DNA of 32,905 bases from Candidatus Woesebacteria bacterium GW2011_GWB1_38_8b (GTDB lineage Bacteria > Patescibacteriota > Microgenomatia > UBA8517). Position numbers and translations under genes: made by a program. The stretch lies in contig LBVN01000019.1 in assembly GCA_000993115.1 (NCBI GenBank), forward strand, positions 1 through 32,905, in the 5' to 3' direction. The notes beneath the pieces were generated by a model. That model searched no databases. It worked only from the letters and a program-made list of their open reading frames with translations, and was not told the origin of the DNA. Shown here piece by piece: positions 17,264 through 26,434 of this stretch (positions are counted from its first letter, which is position 1; each line of letters starts with the position of its first letter).

Positions 17264-17746
17264 ATGGGTTACTTAATATCTTTATCTACTGCCATAAAAC
17301 TTGTATCTGACTTTAAAAAGACGGGTAAAAAAGTTGTTTTTACGCACGGGGCTTTCGACTTATTCCACGCAGGCCACTCGTTTTTTTTAATTAAATCAAA
17401 AAGTTTAGCCGACATTTTAATCGTAGGGTTAGAACCTGACGAAAATATAAAGAGATATAAAGAGGTTTCTAAACCAATTATCGGAGGTGTTCATCGGGCG
17501 GAGATTGTCTTAAACCACACTGCTGTTGATTTTGTATTTATAATTCCAAAATTTAGAGAGGTTAATGAGGAGTGTTATGTTGGTTTGTACAAAAAACTAA
17601 AACCAGACATTGTAACTATTGGTAGAAACTTTGCAACAAAAAGTCGCAGGGATGTAAAACCAACCTCTCCGCTAATTAGAATAATAAAACCTGAAGTCAC
17701 GTCGACGACAAAAATAATTTCTTTAATTATCTCAAGTCAAAAATGA
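17264..17746 (+). CDS. Cytidylyltransferase-like nucleotidyltransferase (RfaE2/TagD-like)
   Basis: KVVFTHGAFDLFHAGHSFFLIKSKSLADILIVGL: HxGH-type nucleotidyltransferase motif. Confidence 0.85.
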   Translation: MGYLISLSTAIKLVSDFKKTGKKVVFTHGAFDLFHAGHSFFLIKSKSLADILIVGLEPDENIKRYKEVSKPIIGGVHRAEIVLNHTAVDFVFIIPKFREVNEECYVGLYKKLKPDIVTIGRNFATKSRRDVKPTSPLIRIIKPEVTSTTKIISLIISSQK

Positions 17747-17794
17747 ATTACTTTACAAATATTTTACATTTCAATTTAAACTATAGTTTGTAAT

Positions 17795-19288
17795 ATGATG
17801 AGAAAATTTATACTTAAACACGAACGAGGAGTTTATAGGTCCTTGGAAATTTTACCGGGGTTTGTTTCCTGGAATTTAATTTTATTTCCTTATTGGGGAA
17901 TTTTTATAATTCCAAATGTTGTCGCTTACTTTGTACTCGCTTACAATATTTATTGGTTTTATCAATCCTTCCAAATTGCAATTTCAGCAACCGTCTCACA
18001 TTTTCGGGTTCAATCGGCAATGATTTTTGATTGGGTGGGGGATTTAAAATCTTTCCCCGACTGGAAAAAAGTAAACCATTTAATACTAATTACTACCTAC
18101 AAAGAACCTCTTCACATACTTGAACGGACGCTGACAGCATTGGCTGACCAAACTCTTCCGAAAGATCAACTGCATATTGTTTTAGCAATGGAGAAAAAAG
18201 AACCAGAGGAGGATAGAAACGAAAAGATAAAAATATTAGAAAAAAAGTACGGCAAAATTTTTGCTGATTTTTTTATTACGGTTCACGAAATAGTCCCGGG
18301 TGAAATTCCGGGTAAATCTTCAAACGAAAGGTTTGCCGCAATTTGGGCGAAGAAAGAATTAATCGATAAGCGTAAAATGGATATTAATTATTTTACAGTA
18401 ACCTCCTGTGACGCTGACCATAAATTTCACCCTAACCATTTCGCAGCCCTTACTTATCTTTTTCTTGATAATCCAAAAAGATATTTGTGTTTCTGGCAGG
18501 CAGCAATTATGTTTTACAACAACATCTGGAAACTTCCCGCCCTTACCCGCGTACCAAATACTTTAGGGTCCATCTGGAATTTGTCTCAACTCCCCCGCAA
18601 AGATAAATTAATTAATACTGCAAATTATTCCCTGTCGCTTAAGCTTCTGGACGAAGTCGGTTATTGGGACGCCGATAAAATTCCCGAAGATTGGGGAATA
18701 TTTTTCAAATCTTATTACGCCAAAAACGGGGGTGTCGAAGTTGAACCAATCTATCTCCCTCTTTATGCAGACGCCGCTGAGGGACCGTCTTTTATTAAAA
18801 CTCTGAAAAATGAATATAATCAAAAGAAGCGCTGGGCATGGGGAGTTTCTGATGATCCGTGGATTATCCGCGACTTTTTTCTAAACGACAAAATTCCTTT
18901 CTGGGAAAAAACCATGAGGGTTTTGTTTTTAATCCAATCACATTTTCTTTGGCCGGTTCATTTTTTTGTTATCACAATCGGACTTACCCTTCCGTCAATT
19001 CTAAATCCCCGCTTTGCAAGGACAACCCTCGGCTACACAGTTCCCAAATTGTCCTCAGCGATTCTAACCATCGCATTGGTCTTTCTTCTTGTGATGCTTG
19101 TCCTTGATAAAATTTATAAACCCGCAAGACCGAAAGAATACCCCCTTTGGCGTGCCCTTTTAACACCGCTTGAATTTGTACTCATGCCAATTGCCGGATT
19201 TTTGTTTACCGCACTTCCGGGAATTGATGCACATACCCGCCTGATGCTTGGAAAATATATTCAGTATAAAGTTACTGAGAAGGTTTAA
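17795..19288 (+). CDS. Membrane glycosyltransferase, GT2-like
   Basis: LILITTYKEPLHILERTLTALADQTLPKDQLHIVLAMEKKE, TSCDADHKFHPNHFAAL, EDWGIFFKSYYAKNGG, NQKKRWAWGVSDDPWIIRDF; flanking TM helices. Confidence 0.82.
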   Translation: MMRKFILKHERGVYRSLEILPGFVSWNLILFPYWGIFIIPNVVAYFVLAYNIYWFYQSFQIAISATVSHFRVQSAMIFDWVGDLKSFPDWKKVNHLILITTYKEPLHILERTLTALADQTLPKDQLHIVLAMEKKEPEEDRNEKIKILEKKYGKIFADFFITVHEIVPGEIPGKSSNERFAAIWAKKELIDKRKMDINYFTVTSCDADHKFHPNHFAALTYLFLDNPKRYLCFWQAAIMFYNNIWKLPALTRVPNTLGSIWNLSQLPRKDKLINTANYSLSLKLLDEVGYWDADKIPEDWGIFFKSYYAKNGGVEVEPIYLPLYADAAEGPSFIKTLKNEYNQKKRWAWGVSDDPWIIRDFFLNDKIPFWEKTMRVLFLIQSHFLWPVHFFVITIGLTLPSILNPRFARTTLGYTVPKLSSAILTIALVFLLVMLVLDKIYKPARPKEYPLWRALLTPLEFVLMPIAGFLFTALPGIDAHTRLMLGKYIQYKVTEKV

Positions 19289-19289
19289 C

Positions 19290-19922
19290 TTATTTTGACA
19301 ATACAAACCCTTTTGAATTTCCGAATTTTATAAACCCTTCAATATCCAAAATTGTTTTATCAATTTTTGAGTTTTCAAAATTTACACTCTCGATGTTTGC
19401 AGAACTAAAATCTGTCTCCTTCAAATTACACTTTTCAAAAACGCATCCAACCAATACAGAATCCTTAAATACGACTTTCTCCAAGTTGCAAAACGAGAAC
19501 ACTGTTCCCATTAAATCCGTATTTTCAAAATTACTTCCAGTCAAATTGAAAAGCTTTTTTTCATTTTTCGCACCTGTCATTTTTTGAAATATAGAATTAT
19601 TTATTACAGCACCTGAAAAATTACAGTCTTTAATATCACAGCTTCCGAAGTCTAAACTGCTGAGTTTGCTCTCTGGGAAAAAGCATTTCGTAAAATTGGT
19701 TATGTCAAAAGTAGACCCCGAAAAGTCACAAACTTTAAAAATGCAATTTGTAAAATTTGTGAAGTGAAAGTTTAGATTTGTAAATTTACATTTAACAAAA
19801 GTGGCGCCTTCAAAATCCCTACTTATTACCTCATCCTCTTTAAACGTTTTGTCCTTAATAATCATCTGTTTTTGTTTTGTCGTTGGAGCTTTAACGCCAC
19901 ACTTATACAAATCTCGTTTCAC
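19290..19922 (-). CDS. Pentapeptide-repeat protein
   Basis: Repeated five-residue pattern, e.g. FEGATFVKCKFTNLNFHFTNFTNCIFKVCDFSGSTF. Confidence 0.82.
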   Translation of the reverse strand: MKRDLYKCGVKAPTTKQKQMIIKDKTFKEDEVISRDFEGATFVKCKFTNLNFHFTNFTNCIFKVCDFSGSTFDITNFTKCFFPESKLSSLDFGSCDIKDCNFSGAVINNSIFQKMTGAKNEKKLFNLTGSNFENTDLMGTVFSFCNLEKVVFKDSVLVGCVFEKCNLKETDFSSANIESVNFENSKIDKTILDIEGFIKFGNSKGFVLSK

Positions 19923-20350
19923 TTATTATTAATTTTGCCACCTGTTAAAAATTTATTTATGATTTCTACATGATCAAAAGCTATTTTGTAATTTTCAATT
20001 TCGTCTATTCCTATAAAAGCAACGTCTGTAATTTCATGCTCGTTCAGGTTCATTGCTCCTTCTATTTCTCCTTCAAAATAATAAACATCCCAACTTTGCC
20101 CAGTAACTGAAGTTTTATCAATCTCACTTCCCCACATCCTTCTAGGTATAAACTTAACTCCAAGCTCTTCTCTTACTTCTCTTACTATTGTTTCCTCAAG
20201 TGTTTCTCTTGAATCCGGTTTACCCCCAACCAACGCCCATTCTCCCGTCGCAACACCGCGTGCTCGTTTTCCTAATAAAACTCGGCCGTCTATATCTTTA
20301 ACAAGCGCTCTTGTTACAATTTTCCGATTGCTAAATTCGATTTCTACCAT
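19919..20350 (-). CDS. NUDIX hydrolase
   Basis: GKPDSRETLEETIVREVREELGVKF NUDIX box. Confidence 0.9.
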   Translation of the reverse strand: MVEIEFSNRKIVTRALVKDIDGRVLLGKRARGVATGEWALVGGKPDSRETLEETIVREVREELGVKFIPRRMWGSEIDKTSVTGQSWDVYYFEGEIEGAMNLNEHEITDVAFIGIDEIENYKIAFDHVEIINKFLTGGKINNK

Positions 20351-20498
20351 TATTATTTGCAGGCGTTTCTAGTCTAATCCAAATATCGTCACTTTCGCAC
20401 CAGTAATTTTTCCTAACGTATTTTTTATAAGGCTTATCGTTAAAACTAAAATCCTTTGACTTTAAAACCATTTCCTTTTTGCATTTAGGGCATTTCAT
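20331..20498 (-). CDS. Small CxxC zinc-ribbon-like protein (not in the ORF track)
   Basis: My translation: MKCPKCKKEMVLKSKDFSFNDKPYKKYVRKNYWCESDDIWIRLETPANNNGRNRI*. TAAAAT is 7 nt upstream; overlaps the NUDIX start. Confidence 0.6.
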   Translation of the reverse strand: MKCPKCKKEMVLKSKDFSFNDKPYKKYVRKNYWCESDDIWIRLETPANNNGRNRI

Positions 20499-20560
20499 TT
20501 TGTTTATTTTACTATTTCTAGCAAAAAATCTAAATAAGCTTGAGGTATAATTGCATTGAA

Positions 20561-20964
20561 ATGGACAATCATCCCAAAGTTGGTGTCGGAGTAATTATAC
20601 TAAATGACAACAGGGTTCTTCTTTTAAAAAGGAAAAATGCGCACGGTGACGGAACATGGGCTTTTGTTGGCGGTCATTTAGAGTTTGGAGAAACTCCGGA
20701 AGAATGTGCAAAAAGAGAAGTGTTCGAGGAAATCGGACTTAGAATAATAAAGACAAAATCGGTTGCATTTACAAACGATCTTTTTAGAAAAGAAAAAAAA
20801 CACTATATAACAATATTTGTGCTCACAAAATATAACAAAAAAAAATTCAAATCAGGGAGTCAGACAAAATTGAGGAGTTAAAGTGGTTCGAGTGGGGAAA
20901 ATTTCCAAAAAATCTTTTTGTCCCAGTAGCAAATTTATTAAAAAAGGGGTTCAGTCCTTTATAA
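20561..20964 (+). pseudogene. NUDIX hydrolase with frameshift at an A9 run
   Basis: GGHLEFGETPEECAKREVFEEIGL NUDIX box in frame 1. The C-terminus RESDKIEELKWFEWGKFPKNLFVPVANLLKKGFSPL* continues in another frame after A9 (20837-20845). Confidence 0.85.
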
Positions 20965-21025
20965 TAGTTCTCGATTTAATTGAATTTGTAACACACCCCT
21001 CTTAAACTTGTGTATTATAAAGCAA

Positions 21026-21547
21026 ATGGACACCACAACGTTTGCCAACGGATGTTTTTGGTGCACAGAGGCAATTTTCAAAAGACTTCGGGGTGTAATT
21101 TCAGTTGTCCCCGGATACTCCGGAGGAGAGTTGGAAAATCCAACTTACGAACAGGTTTCAGCTGGTAATACCGGCCACTTTGAAGCAATTCAAATAAAGT
21201 TTGACCCTGAAAAAATTTCCTATGAAGACTTGCTTTACGTATTTTTCAAAACCCACAACCTGACGCAAAAAGACGGCCAGGGAGCGGATATTGGCACGCA
21301 GTATCTGTCAAAGGTTTTCTATCACAATGACGGCCAAAAAGAGGTTGCAGAAAAACTAAAACAAGAGTTGCAAAAAGATTATGACGCACCTATTGCAACC
21401 GAAATCTTAGAGTTCAAAAATTTCTATGAAGCAGAAAATTATCATAAAGATTATTATTCGAAAAACCCAAACGCACCTTATTGTAAACTTGTAATTGATC
21501 CGAAGATTAAAAAGATGAAAGAAAATTATTCCAAATACCTAAAGTAG
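21026..21547 (+). CDS. msrA: Peptide-methionine (S)-S-oxide reductase
   Basis: TTFANGCFWCTEAIFKRLRGVISVVPGYSGGELENPTYEQVSAGNTGHFEAIQIKFDP. ATG at 21026 preferred. Confidence 0.95.
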   Translation: MDTTTFANGCFWCTEAIFKRLRGVISVVPGYSGGELENPTYEQVSAGNTGHFEAIQIKFDPEKISYEDLLYVFFKTHNLTQKDGQGADIGTQYLSKVFYHNDGQKEVAEKLKQELQKDYDAPIATEILEFKNFYEAENYHKDYYSKNPNAPYCKLVIDPKIKKMKENYSKYLK

Positions 21548-21548
21548 G

Positions 21549-22184
21549 TTACTCTTTCTTAAACTCTAAATAAGAATAAACAACCAAGTAAAGTGATACC
21601 CCAACCAACGAAAATATTGTCAGATAGAATGCATAATTTTGAAAAACAATTCCGAGAAGCGGAAAAACTGCTGCATATTTATAAAGCTTACTTCCCAGTT
21701 TATGAGTCTTATCCCAAACTTTATCACTCGACAAAGTCCATGGAGTTCGAATTCCTATAAACCAATTTCTTTTTGCTTTTTCCAGAAGAATTCCAATCGA
21801 ATACGTCAAAAGCGAAAAAGCAGGAGTTAAAAATAAAATAAAATTAAACTGATAGCCGGTGTTCCAGACAATCATAAGTGTGTGAATGTAAAAAAGAAAA
21901 AATAAAATTCCGTTTATAAAAATATTAAATTGCCCTTCAAAGGATTTTATGTTTTTCTTCAAAGGGTCGAGCTTTGGAATAAATAGAAATAAAATATACA
22001 TGAAAGTTCCAATAATCGGCATCATAAAAAGGGCTATGGACTTATCCGACATGCCATTTGGTTCCCCGTAAAGTCCCCAATGAGACACAATTCTTTGCGG
22101 AAGAAGATTGTAAAAACAAATCGACAGCAAAAATGCCGCAACAATTATAAATACCGGTGTTAGCTTGCTTTTAAGAATTACCAT
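21549..22184 (-). CDS. SdpI/DUF1648-like membrane protein
   Basis: LLPQRIVSHWGLYGEPNGMSDKSIALFMMPIIG, WFIGIRTPWTLSSDKVWDKTHKLGSKLYK. Start uncertain (22184 or 22205). Confidence 0.82.
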   Translation of the reverse strand: MVILKSKLTPVFIIVAAFLLSICFYNLLPQRIVSHWGLYGEPNGMSDKSIALFMMPIIGTFMYILFLFIPKLDPLKKNIKSFEGQFNIFINGILFFLFYIHTLMIVWNTGYQFNFILFLTPAFSLLTYSIGILLEKAKRNWFIGIRTPWTLSSDKVWDKTHKLGSKLYKYAAVFPLLGIVFQNYAFYLTIFSLVGVSLYLVVYSYLEFKKE

Positions 22185-22207
22185 AATAGTATAATTATGC
22201 ATCACCT

Positions 22208-22642
22208 ATGCAAATTTCCCAAACTTTTGAGCCAAAAAACCAAAAAGAGTGGAGAAACTGGCTTGAGAAAAATCATAAAACTCAAAAAGAAATCTGGATT
22301 ATTTTTTACAAAAAATCTTCAGGTAAACAAGTATTAACTTACCAGAACATATTAGATGGAGCTTTGTGTTTTGGCTGGATTGACGGAATTGAAAAAAGTC
22401 TTGACAGTGTAAGGTTTGCTCTGCGTTTTACTCCAAGGTCTTCCAAAAGTAGATGGTCGGAGAAAAATTTCATAAGATACAAAGAGTTGTTAAAACAGGG
22501 AAAAGTTACAGCAGAAGGGAAAATGGCATATAAAAATAAAATTCATGTTTATGGATCTATGTCGAATAAAAAACCTGCAATGGCATGGCACTTGAAAAAT
22601 AAAATGCCAAAAAACCCAACGCTCGAACAACGAATTGCTTGA
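22208..22642 (+). CDS. YdeI/OmpD-associated family protein
   Basis: KEWRNWLEKNHKTQKEIWIIFYKKSSGKQVLTYQNILDGALCFGWIDGIEKSLDSVRFALRFTPRSSKSRWSEKN. Confidence 0.8.
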   Translation: MQISQTFEPKNQKEWRNWLEKNHKTQKEIWIIFYKKSSGKQVLTYQNILDGALCFGWIDGIEKSLDSVRFALRFTPRSSKSRWSEKNFIRYKELLKQGKVTAEGKMAYKNKIHVYGSMSNKKPAMAWHLKNKMPKNPTLEQRIA

Positions 22643-22718
22643 CACAAAGAACATAAAAAATTCTGCAGCTGCCGCCCAATTCCACCAACTCTCATTCCTT
22701 ATTTATTAAACAAGTAAC

Positions 22719-23003
22719 ATGACAAAATCCATACGCTATCTCTTTGCTTTAATTTTAATTTTTTCGCTTTACCATTTTGTCAGAGATGTTTTACAACAAT
22801 TCAATTTAGACAACGTCTTTACAGACATTCTTCACAGACCACACTATTGGTGTAGACCTTATTGCGACATCGTCACATATCCGTTGGATTTGCTCGGAAT
22901 ATCAGGTAGCTTTTATGCCCTAAAAACAAATAGGGTAGATTTTTTTGGAGTAAGTGTTCTCGTGGCTATGCCGTTATGGTTTTTAATTTTTATACTTAAA
23001 TAA
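22719..23003 (+). CDS. Small membrane protein of unknown function
   Basis: 94 aa, several hydrophobic segments. Confidence 0.45.
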   Translation: MTKSIRYLFALILIFSLYHFVRDVLQQFNLDNVFTDILHRPHYWCRPYCDIVTYPLDLLGISGSFYALKTNRVDFFGVSVLVAMPLWFLIFILK

Positions 23004-23104
23004 AGTAGATTAAAAGCGAGAAACACCAGTGACAAAACCCCTTTATATTTGGGTGAAAATTTTAGATTCTGCGGCCAAAAACAATCTTTTCATTCTTTCC
23101 AAAC

Positions 23105-23881
23105 TTAATACTTGCTCATTCCGATTGCATTAAACCTAGATTCAAACCCTATTCTTTTATAAAACTCATTCGGATAATGTCCTTCTTCCGTTGCTAAGCA
23201 GTGTATATCGTTTCCGTTTTTTATTGATTCCTGAACACAAAATAAAGTCGCAGCTTTCCCAAAACCTTCGCCTCGTACTTTTTCTAAAGAACCTACGTTC
23301 GAAATATAACCAATGTTTTCAAAATTAGTCAGTGTAGAAACAGCAACTGGCTCTGAACCTTTAAATACTACAAAATACTGCAGCCTATTAGTTCTTTTGT
23401 ATTTAGACCACACTTTTCTTGCTACATTCAAGTAATCCCCCAATTCACCATAAGGGTTTTGCGGATCATCTTTCTTGTAACAAGCGTTAAAAGTGTCCAA
23501 AAATATTTCCAGATCCTTTTCGTTTTCTATTTGTTTTACAAAATCAAAATACTTGCCGTCGATTTTGTTGGTTTTCCAGAATTGCCACGCATCCTCGAAC
23601 GAAAATTTATAACCTAGTTTATCAAGGGATTTTTTAAGTGGAAACAAAATTTTCGAATTTTCAAAGTATATGGTTGGTTTTCTATCCAATTTATTAAAAG
23701 CATTTTCAATTAATTTAATTTGTTCTGAATCAAGAATAATATTCGTCAATGCGTTGTTCCAAATCGAAGAACTATCGCCCTCCGAATATGTTAATTGAGC
23801 AAATCCCAAATCGATTAACCTATCGGACATAATATCATTTTGGAGAGCTTGATATTTTTTTAAAAAATCAAAGTTTTTCAC
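23105..23881 (-). CDS. GNAT-family N-acetyltransferase (GTG start)
   Basis: GSEPVAVSTLTNFENIGYISNVGSLEKVRGEGFGKAATLFCVQES...YPNEFYKRIGFE. TAAAAT is 6 nt upstream of the GTG. Confidence 0.72.
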   Translation of the reverse strand: MKNFDFLKKYQALQNDIMSDRLIDLGFAQLTYSEGDSSSIWNNALTNIILDSEQIKLIENAFNKLDRKPTIYFENSKILFPLKKSLDKLGYKFSFEDAWQFWKTNKIDGKYFDFVKQIENEKDLEIFLDTFNACYKKDDPQNPYGELGDYLNVARKVWSKYKRTNRLQYFVVFKGSEPVAVSTLTNFENIGYISNVGSLEKVRGEGFGKAATLFCVQESIKNGNDIHCLATEEGHYPNEFYKRIGFESRFNAIGMSKY

Positions 23882-23926
23882 AAACCAATTTTATCACGAT
23901 CCTGAGTTTTATCGAAGGACTCTGAA

Positions 23927-23946
23927 GCTACTTTGAAGACAAATTA
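23927..23946 (-). repeat. Dispersed repeat copy R1
   Basis: + strand GCTACTTTGAAGACAAATTA. Confidence 0.95.
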
Positions 23947-23962
23947 AATTATACCGTAATAG

Positions 23963-24385
23963 TTATTCGCCTGAAACATTTAACAATAAATACTCTAAAT
24001 TTTCCTTCAGAAAATTAACCTCTTGTTGGGGGCCTATAAGAGAAAGCGCCTCCTCAATTGTATACCAACCGTACACCTCCTCTGCACCGTGGTGTTTGTA
24101 AGATTCACTTTTAAGCAAATAAAGGTGAATATCTTTTAAAACCTTTATCCCGTCCCTTTCAATACTAGGTCTAGTAACAATACCAAGTTTTTTAATAACA
24201 TGTAAATCAGTTAGTCCTGTTTCTTCCCGCACTTCTCTTATTGCCGCTTCTTCATGGCTTTCTCCTTCACAAACATGACCTTTTGGAAATGACAAACCAC
24301 CTTGTGGAAAAGTTATTAATAGAATTTTTATTTGTCCACCTTCGTTTTTAACTACAACCCCACCCGCAGATACAGCTTTTTTCAT
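23963..24385 (-). CDS. NUDIX hydrolase
   Basis: SFPKGHVCEGESHEEAAIREVREETGL NUDIX box. ATG 24385 (MKKAVSAGGVVV) preferred; TAAAAT is 7 nt upstream. Confidence 0.88.
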   Translation of the reverse strand: MKKAVSAGGVVVKNEGGQIKILLITFPQGGLSFPKGHVCEGESHEEAAIREVREETGLTDLHVIKKLGIVTRPSIERDGIKVLKDIHLYLLKSESYKHHGAEEVYGWYTIEEALSLIGPQQEVNFLKENLEYLLLNVSGE

Positions 24386-24422
24386 ATAATGGATTTTACT
24401 CTCAACCAACTTTAACAACAAG

Positions 24423-24986
24423 CTAACTGTAAATAACGACCCGTTTGTAATTTGGAAGAATTAAAAGAGGAATTTTTTCTTTATATTCCGAAAGTTCTTG
24501 GGTAATTTTGTAATCACCAGAAACATAATGGCAGAAAGTCTTAATGTTTAATATTCCCAATCCCTTCCCGATTTTTTGACTCATGTTTCCATAAAAATAC
24601 TTAGAGAGACAATTGGCCCCAGCCGATGAGCCACCAACAACTTTATTTTCCAATAACTTATCAAAATTATCGTATTTCGACAATTTTTCTACAAGTTTTT
24701 CCGTTGAGCCACCTCCTTCGAAAAATACAACATCAGCCCATTTAAGTTGTTTAATAAACTTGTCTTCATCCGCTAATTTGAAAACAATAGTTTTACCCGC
24801 GCAGTATTTTTTAAATAAAGCGGAGTGTCTTTGAAATTTGTCCAACACTCTATTCTCGTCACAGGAAAAACAATTAATCAGAAAGTTGATAGGCTTGTTT
24901 CTACCTGAAGTCATCTCTTTATAAAATCCGATATTGTCAGAGTTTTTATCCCCAAAATCACCTCCATGCAATACAAATTTAATCAT
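24423..24986 (-). CDS. Peptidase E-like (S51 / type 1 glutamine amidotransferase-like)
   Basis: VVFFEGGGSTEKLVEKL...VVGGSSAGANCLSKYFYGN. Confidence 0.75.
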   Translation of the reverse strand: MIKFVLHGGDFGDKNSDNIGFYKEMTSGRNKPINFLINCFSCDENRVLDKFQRHSALFKKYCAGKTIVFKLADEDKFIKQLKWADVVFFEGGGSTEKLVEKLSKYDNFDKLLENKVVGGSSAGANCLSKYFYGNMSQKIGKGLGILNIKTFCHYVSGDYKITQELSEYKEKIPLLILPNYKRVVIYS

Positions 24987-25014
24987 TGGGAAATTATAAC
25001 AGAAACCAAGACTG

Positions 25015-25034
25015 GCTACTTTGAAGACAAATTA
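25015..25034 (-). repeat. Dispersed repeat copy R2
   Basis: GCTACTTTGAAGACAAATTA; its TTA is the stop codon of the gene at 25032-25811. Confidence 0.95.
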
Positions 25035-25811
25035 TTTTATTTCAACTCTCTTTTTTGGTTGCCACCATGTGTCAAATTCCCTTGCTTTTTTAACTTCATC
25101 TAAGTCTAGTTCCTCATAAAGTATTTCCTTTCGATCAGTGCTAGCTTCTTTCAACACCCCTCTAATTGGGCTCACAATCAGTGATCTTCCATAGGAGTTG
25201 AACGATTTATTTAAATTACCTGACATTAAAACATATGCACGACTTGTAAAAGCACCGTAAACAAATAACGCCTTTACATATTCTTGAGTATTAATTTCTT
25301 TCCAGCCAATAGACCAAGTTGGTATACAAATTATTTCAGCCCCCAACGTGTTAAATTTGTCATACAAAAAGTGGGAATATTTATTAAAGCCATCTTTACA
25401 AATTAGCATCCCCAATTTGCCTATTTCGGTGTTTTTGATTTCCAAAGTCTCTCCCGAAACTATACCAATGTTTTCAACTTCAGGTTTGGCTGGATAAATT
25501 TTTCTATGCGACACAACTGATTTACCCTCAGGGGAAATAATATGACCCTGATTAAAAAATTTGCCCTTGTCTTTTGTATAAAAACTTGTCGAAAGAAATA
25601 TTTTATTTTTTTTCGCAATTTCAACCAATCTTGGCAAATAATTTACGTCTTTTTCTTTTAATTCTCCAACGTCTCCAACAGCGGTTTCAGGTGCAACGAC
25701 CAATTTTGCATTAGCCCATGTAGCTTGAGAAACCAACTCATCAAGTTTTTTAAAAGAAGCATCAGATTCTTCAGGAACCTCATATTGCAAAACCGCAACT
25801 TTTAGCTTCAT
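25032..25811 (-). CDS. Carbon-nitrogen hydrolase (nitrilase superfamily)
   Basis: AKLVVAPETAVGD, HRKIYPAKPEVENIGI, KLGMLICKDGFN, GAEIICIPTWSIG. Confidence 0.85.
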   Translation of the reverse strand: MKLKVAVLQYEVPEESDASFKKLDELVSQATWANAKLVVAPETAVGDVGELKEKDVNYLPRLVEIAKKNKIFLSTSFYTKDKGKFFNQGHIISPEGKSVVSHRKIYPAKPEVENIGIVSGETLEIKNTEIGKLGMLICKDGFNKYSHFLYDKFNTLGAEIICIPTWSIGWKEINTQEYVKALFVYGAFTSRAYVLMSGNLNKSFNSYGRSLIVSPIRGVLKEASTDRKEILYEELDLDEVKKAREFDTWWQPKKRVEIK

Positions 25812-25831
25812 ATCCTTAATTCTACTCTGAA

Positions 25832-25851
25832 GCTACTTTGAAGACAAATTA
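25832..25851 (-). repeat. Dispersed repeat copy R3
   Basis: GCTACTTTGAAGACAAATTA; contains the stop codon of the gene at 25849-26394. Confidence 0.95.
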
Positions 25852-26394
25852 TTCAATTGTGTAATCCCATCCTGGTTGCCAAGCATGCTTTTTTCTCCAA
25901 TCTTCCGCAAATGCCTGCTCCCAAGTTTTTCCTCCTAGTAAAACATCCAGTGCAAGTTGTGGTGCTTTATGGGCAACTATAGCTACATATTTACCTTCAT
26001 AATTTTGCCTTAGAAAACCCAAGAAATCAGCAATTCTTGCCTTTACGTCTTCATAGCTTTCACCGTTAGGAAACTTGTTTGTTACATTTTTTTCCTGAAG
26101 AGGCTCTACAATTTCGGATGGCTTTCCGTTAAGATCTCCATAATTGCACTCGCGAAGTCTTGAGTCTTCTACAATTTTTACACTGTCTCCAAAAGTAAGT
26201 TTAGCCGAATCAACCGCTCTTTTTAGGTCAGAACAAAACACCACATCAAATTTTTTATCACGAATTTGTTGTATAAGTTCAAGAGACTGTTTCTTTCCCA
26301 GATCAGAAAGTCCGACATCTTTCCATCCTGAAGAGATTTCCTCTTCGTTATCGGTTGTAGTCCCATGGACAAAATAGGTAATTTCTACTGACAT
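25849..26394 (-). CDS. Histidine phosphatase family protein
   Basis: ITYFVHGTTTDNEEEISSGWKDVGLSDLGKKQSLEL, VFCSDLKRAVDSAKL, ECNYGDLNGKP, VAIVAHKAPQL. Confidence 0.82.
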   Translation of the reverse strand: MSVEITYFVHGTTTDNEEEISSGWKDVGLSDLGKKQSLELIQQIRDKKFDVVFCSDLKRAVDSAKLTFGDSVKIVEDSRLRECNYGDLNGKPSEIVEPLQEKNVTNKFPNGESYEDVKARIADFLGFLRQNYEGKYVAIVAHKAPQLALDVLLGGKTWEQAFAEDWRKKHAWQPGWDYTIE

Positions 26395-26417
26395 CGATTG
26401 TATTCTACTGTCTTTTC

Positions 26418-26434
26418 ACTTTGAAGACAAATTA
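26418..26434 (-). repeat. Dispersed repeat copy R4 (17-nt partial)
   Basis: ACTTTGAAGACAAATTA; contains the stop codon of the toxin gene at 26432-26695. Confidence 0.9.

Noticed and set aside
22208-22642. C-terminally truncated YdeI-like gene
   Set aside because: It may be shorter than typical members, but no homologous continuation was recognised in other frames downstream.
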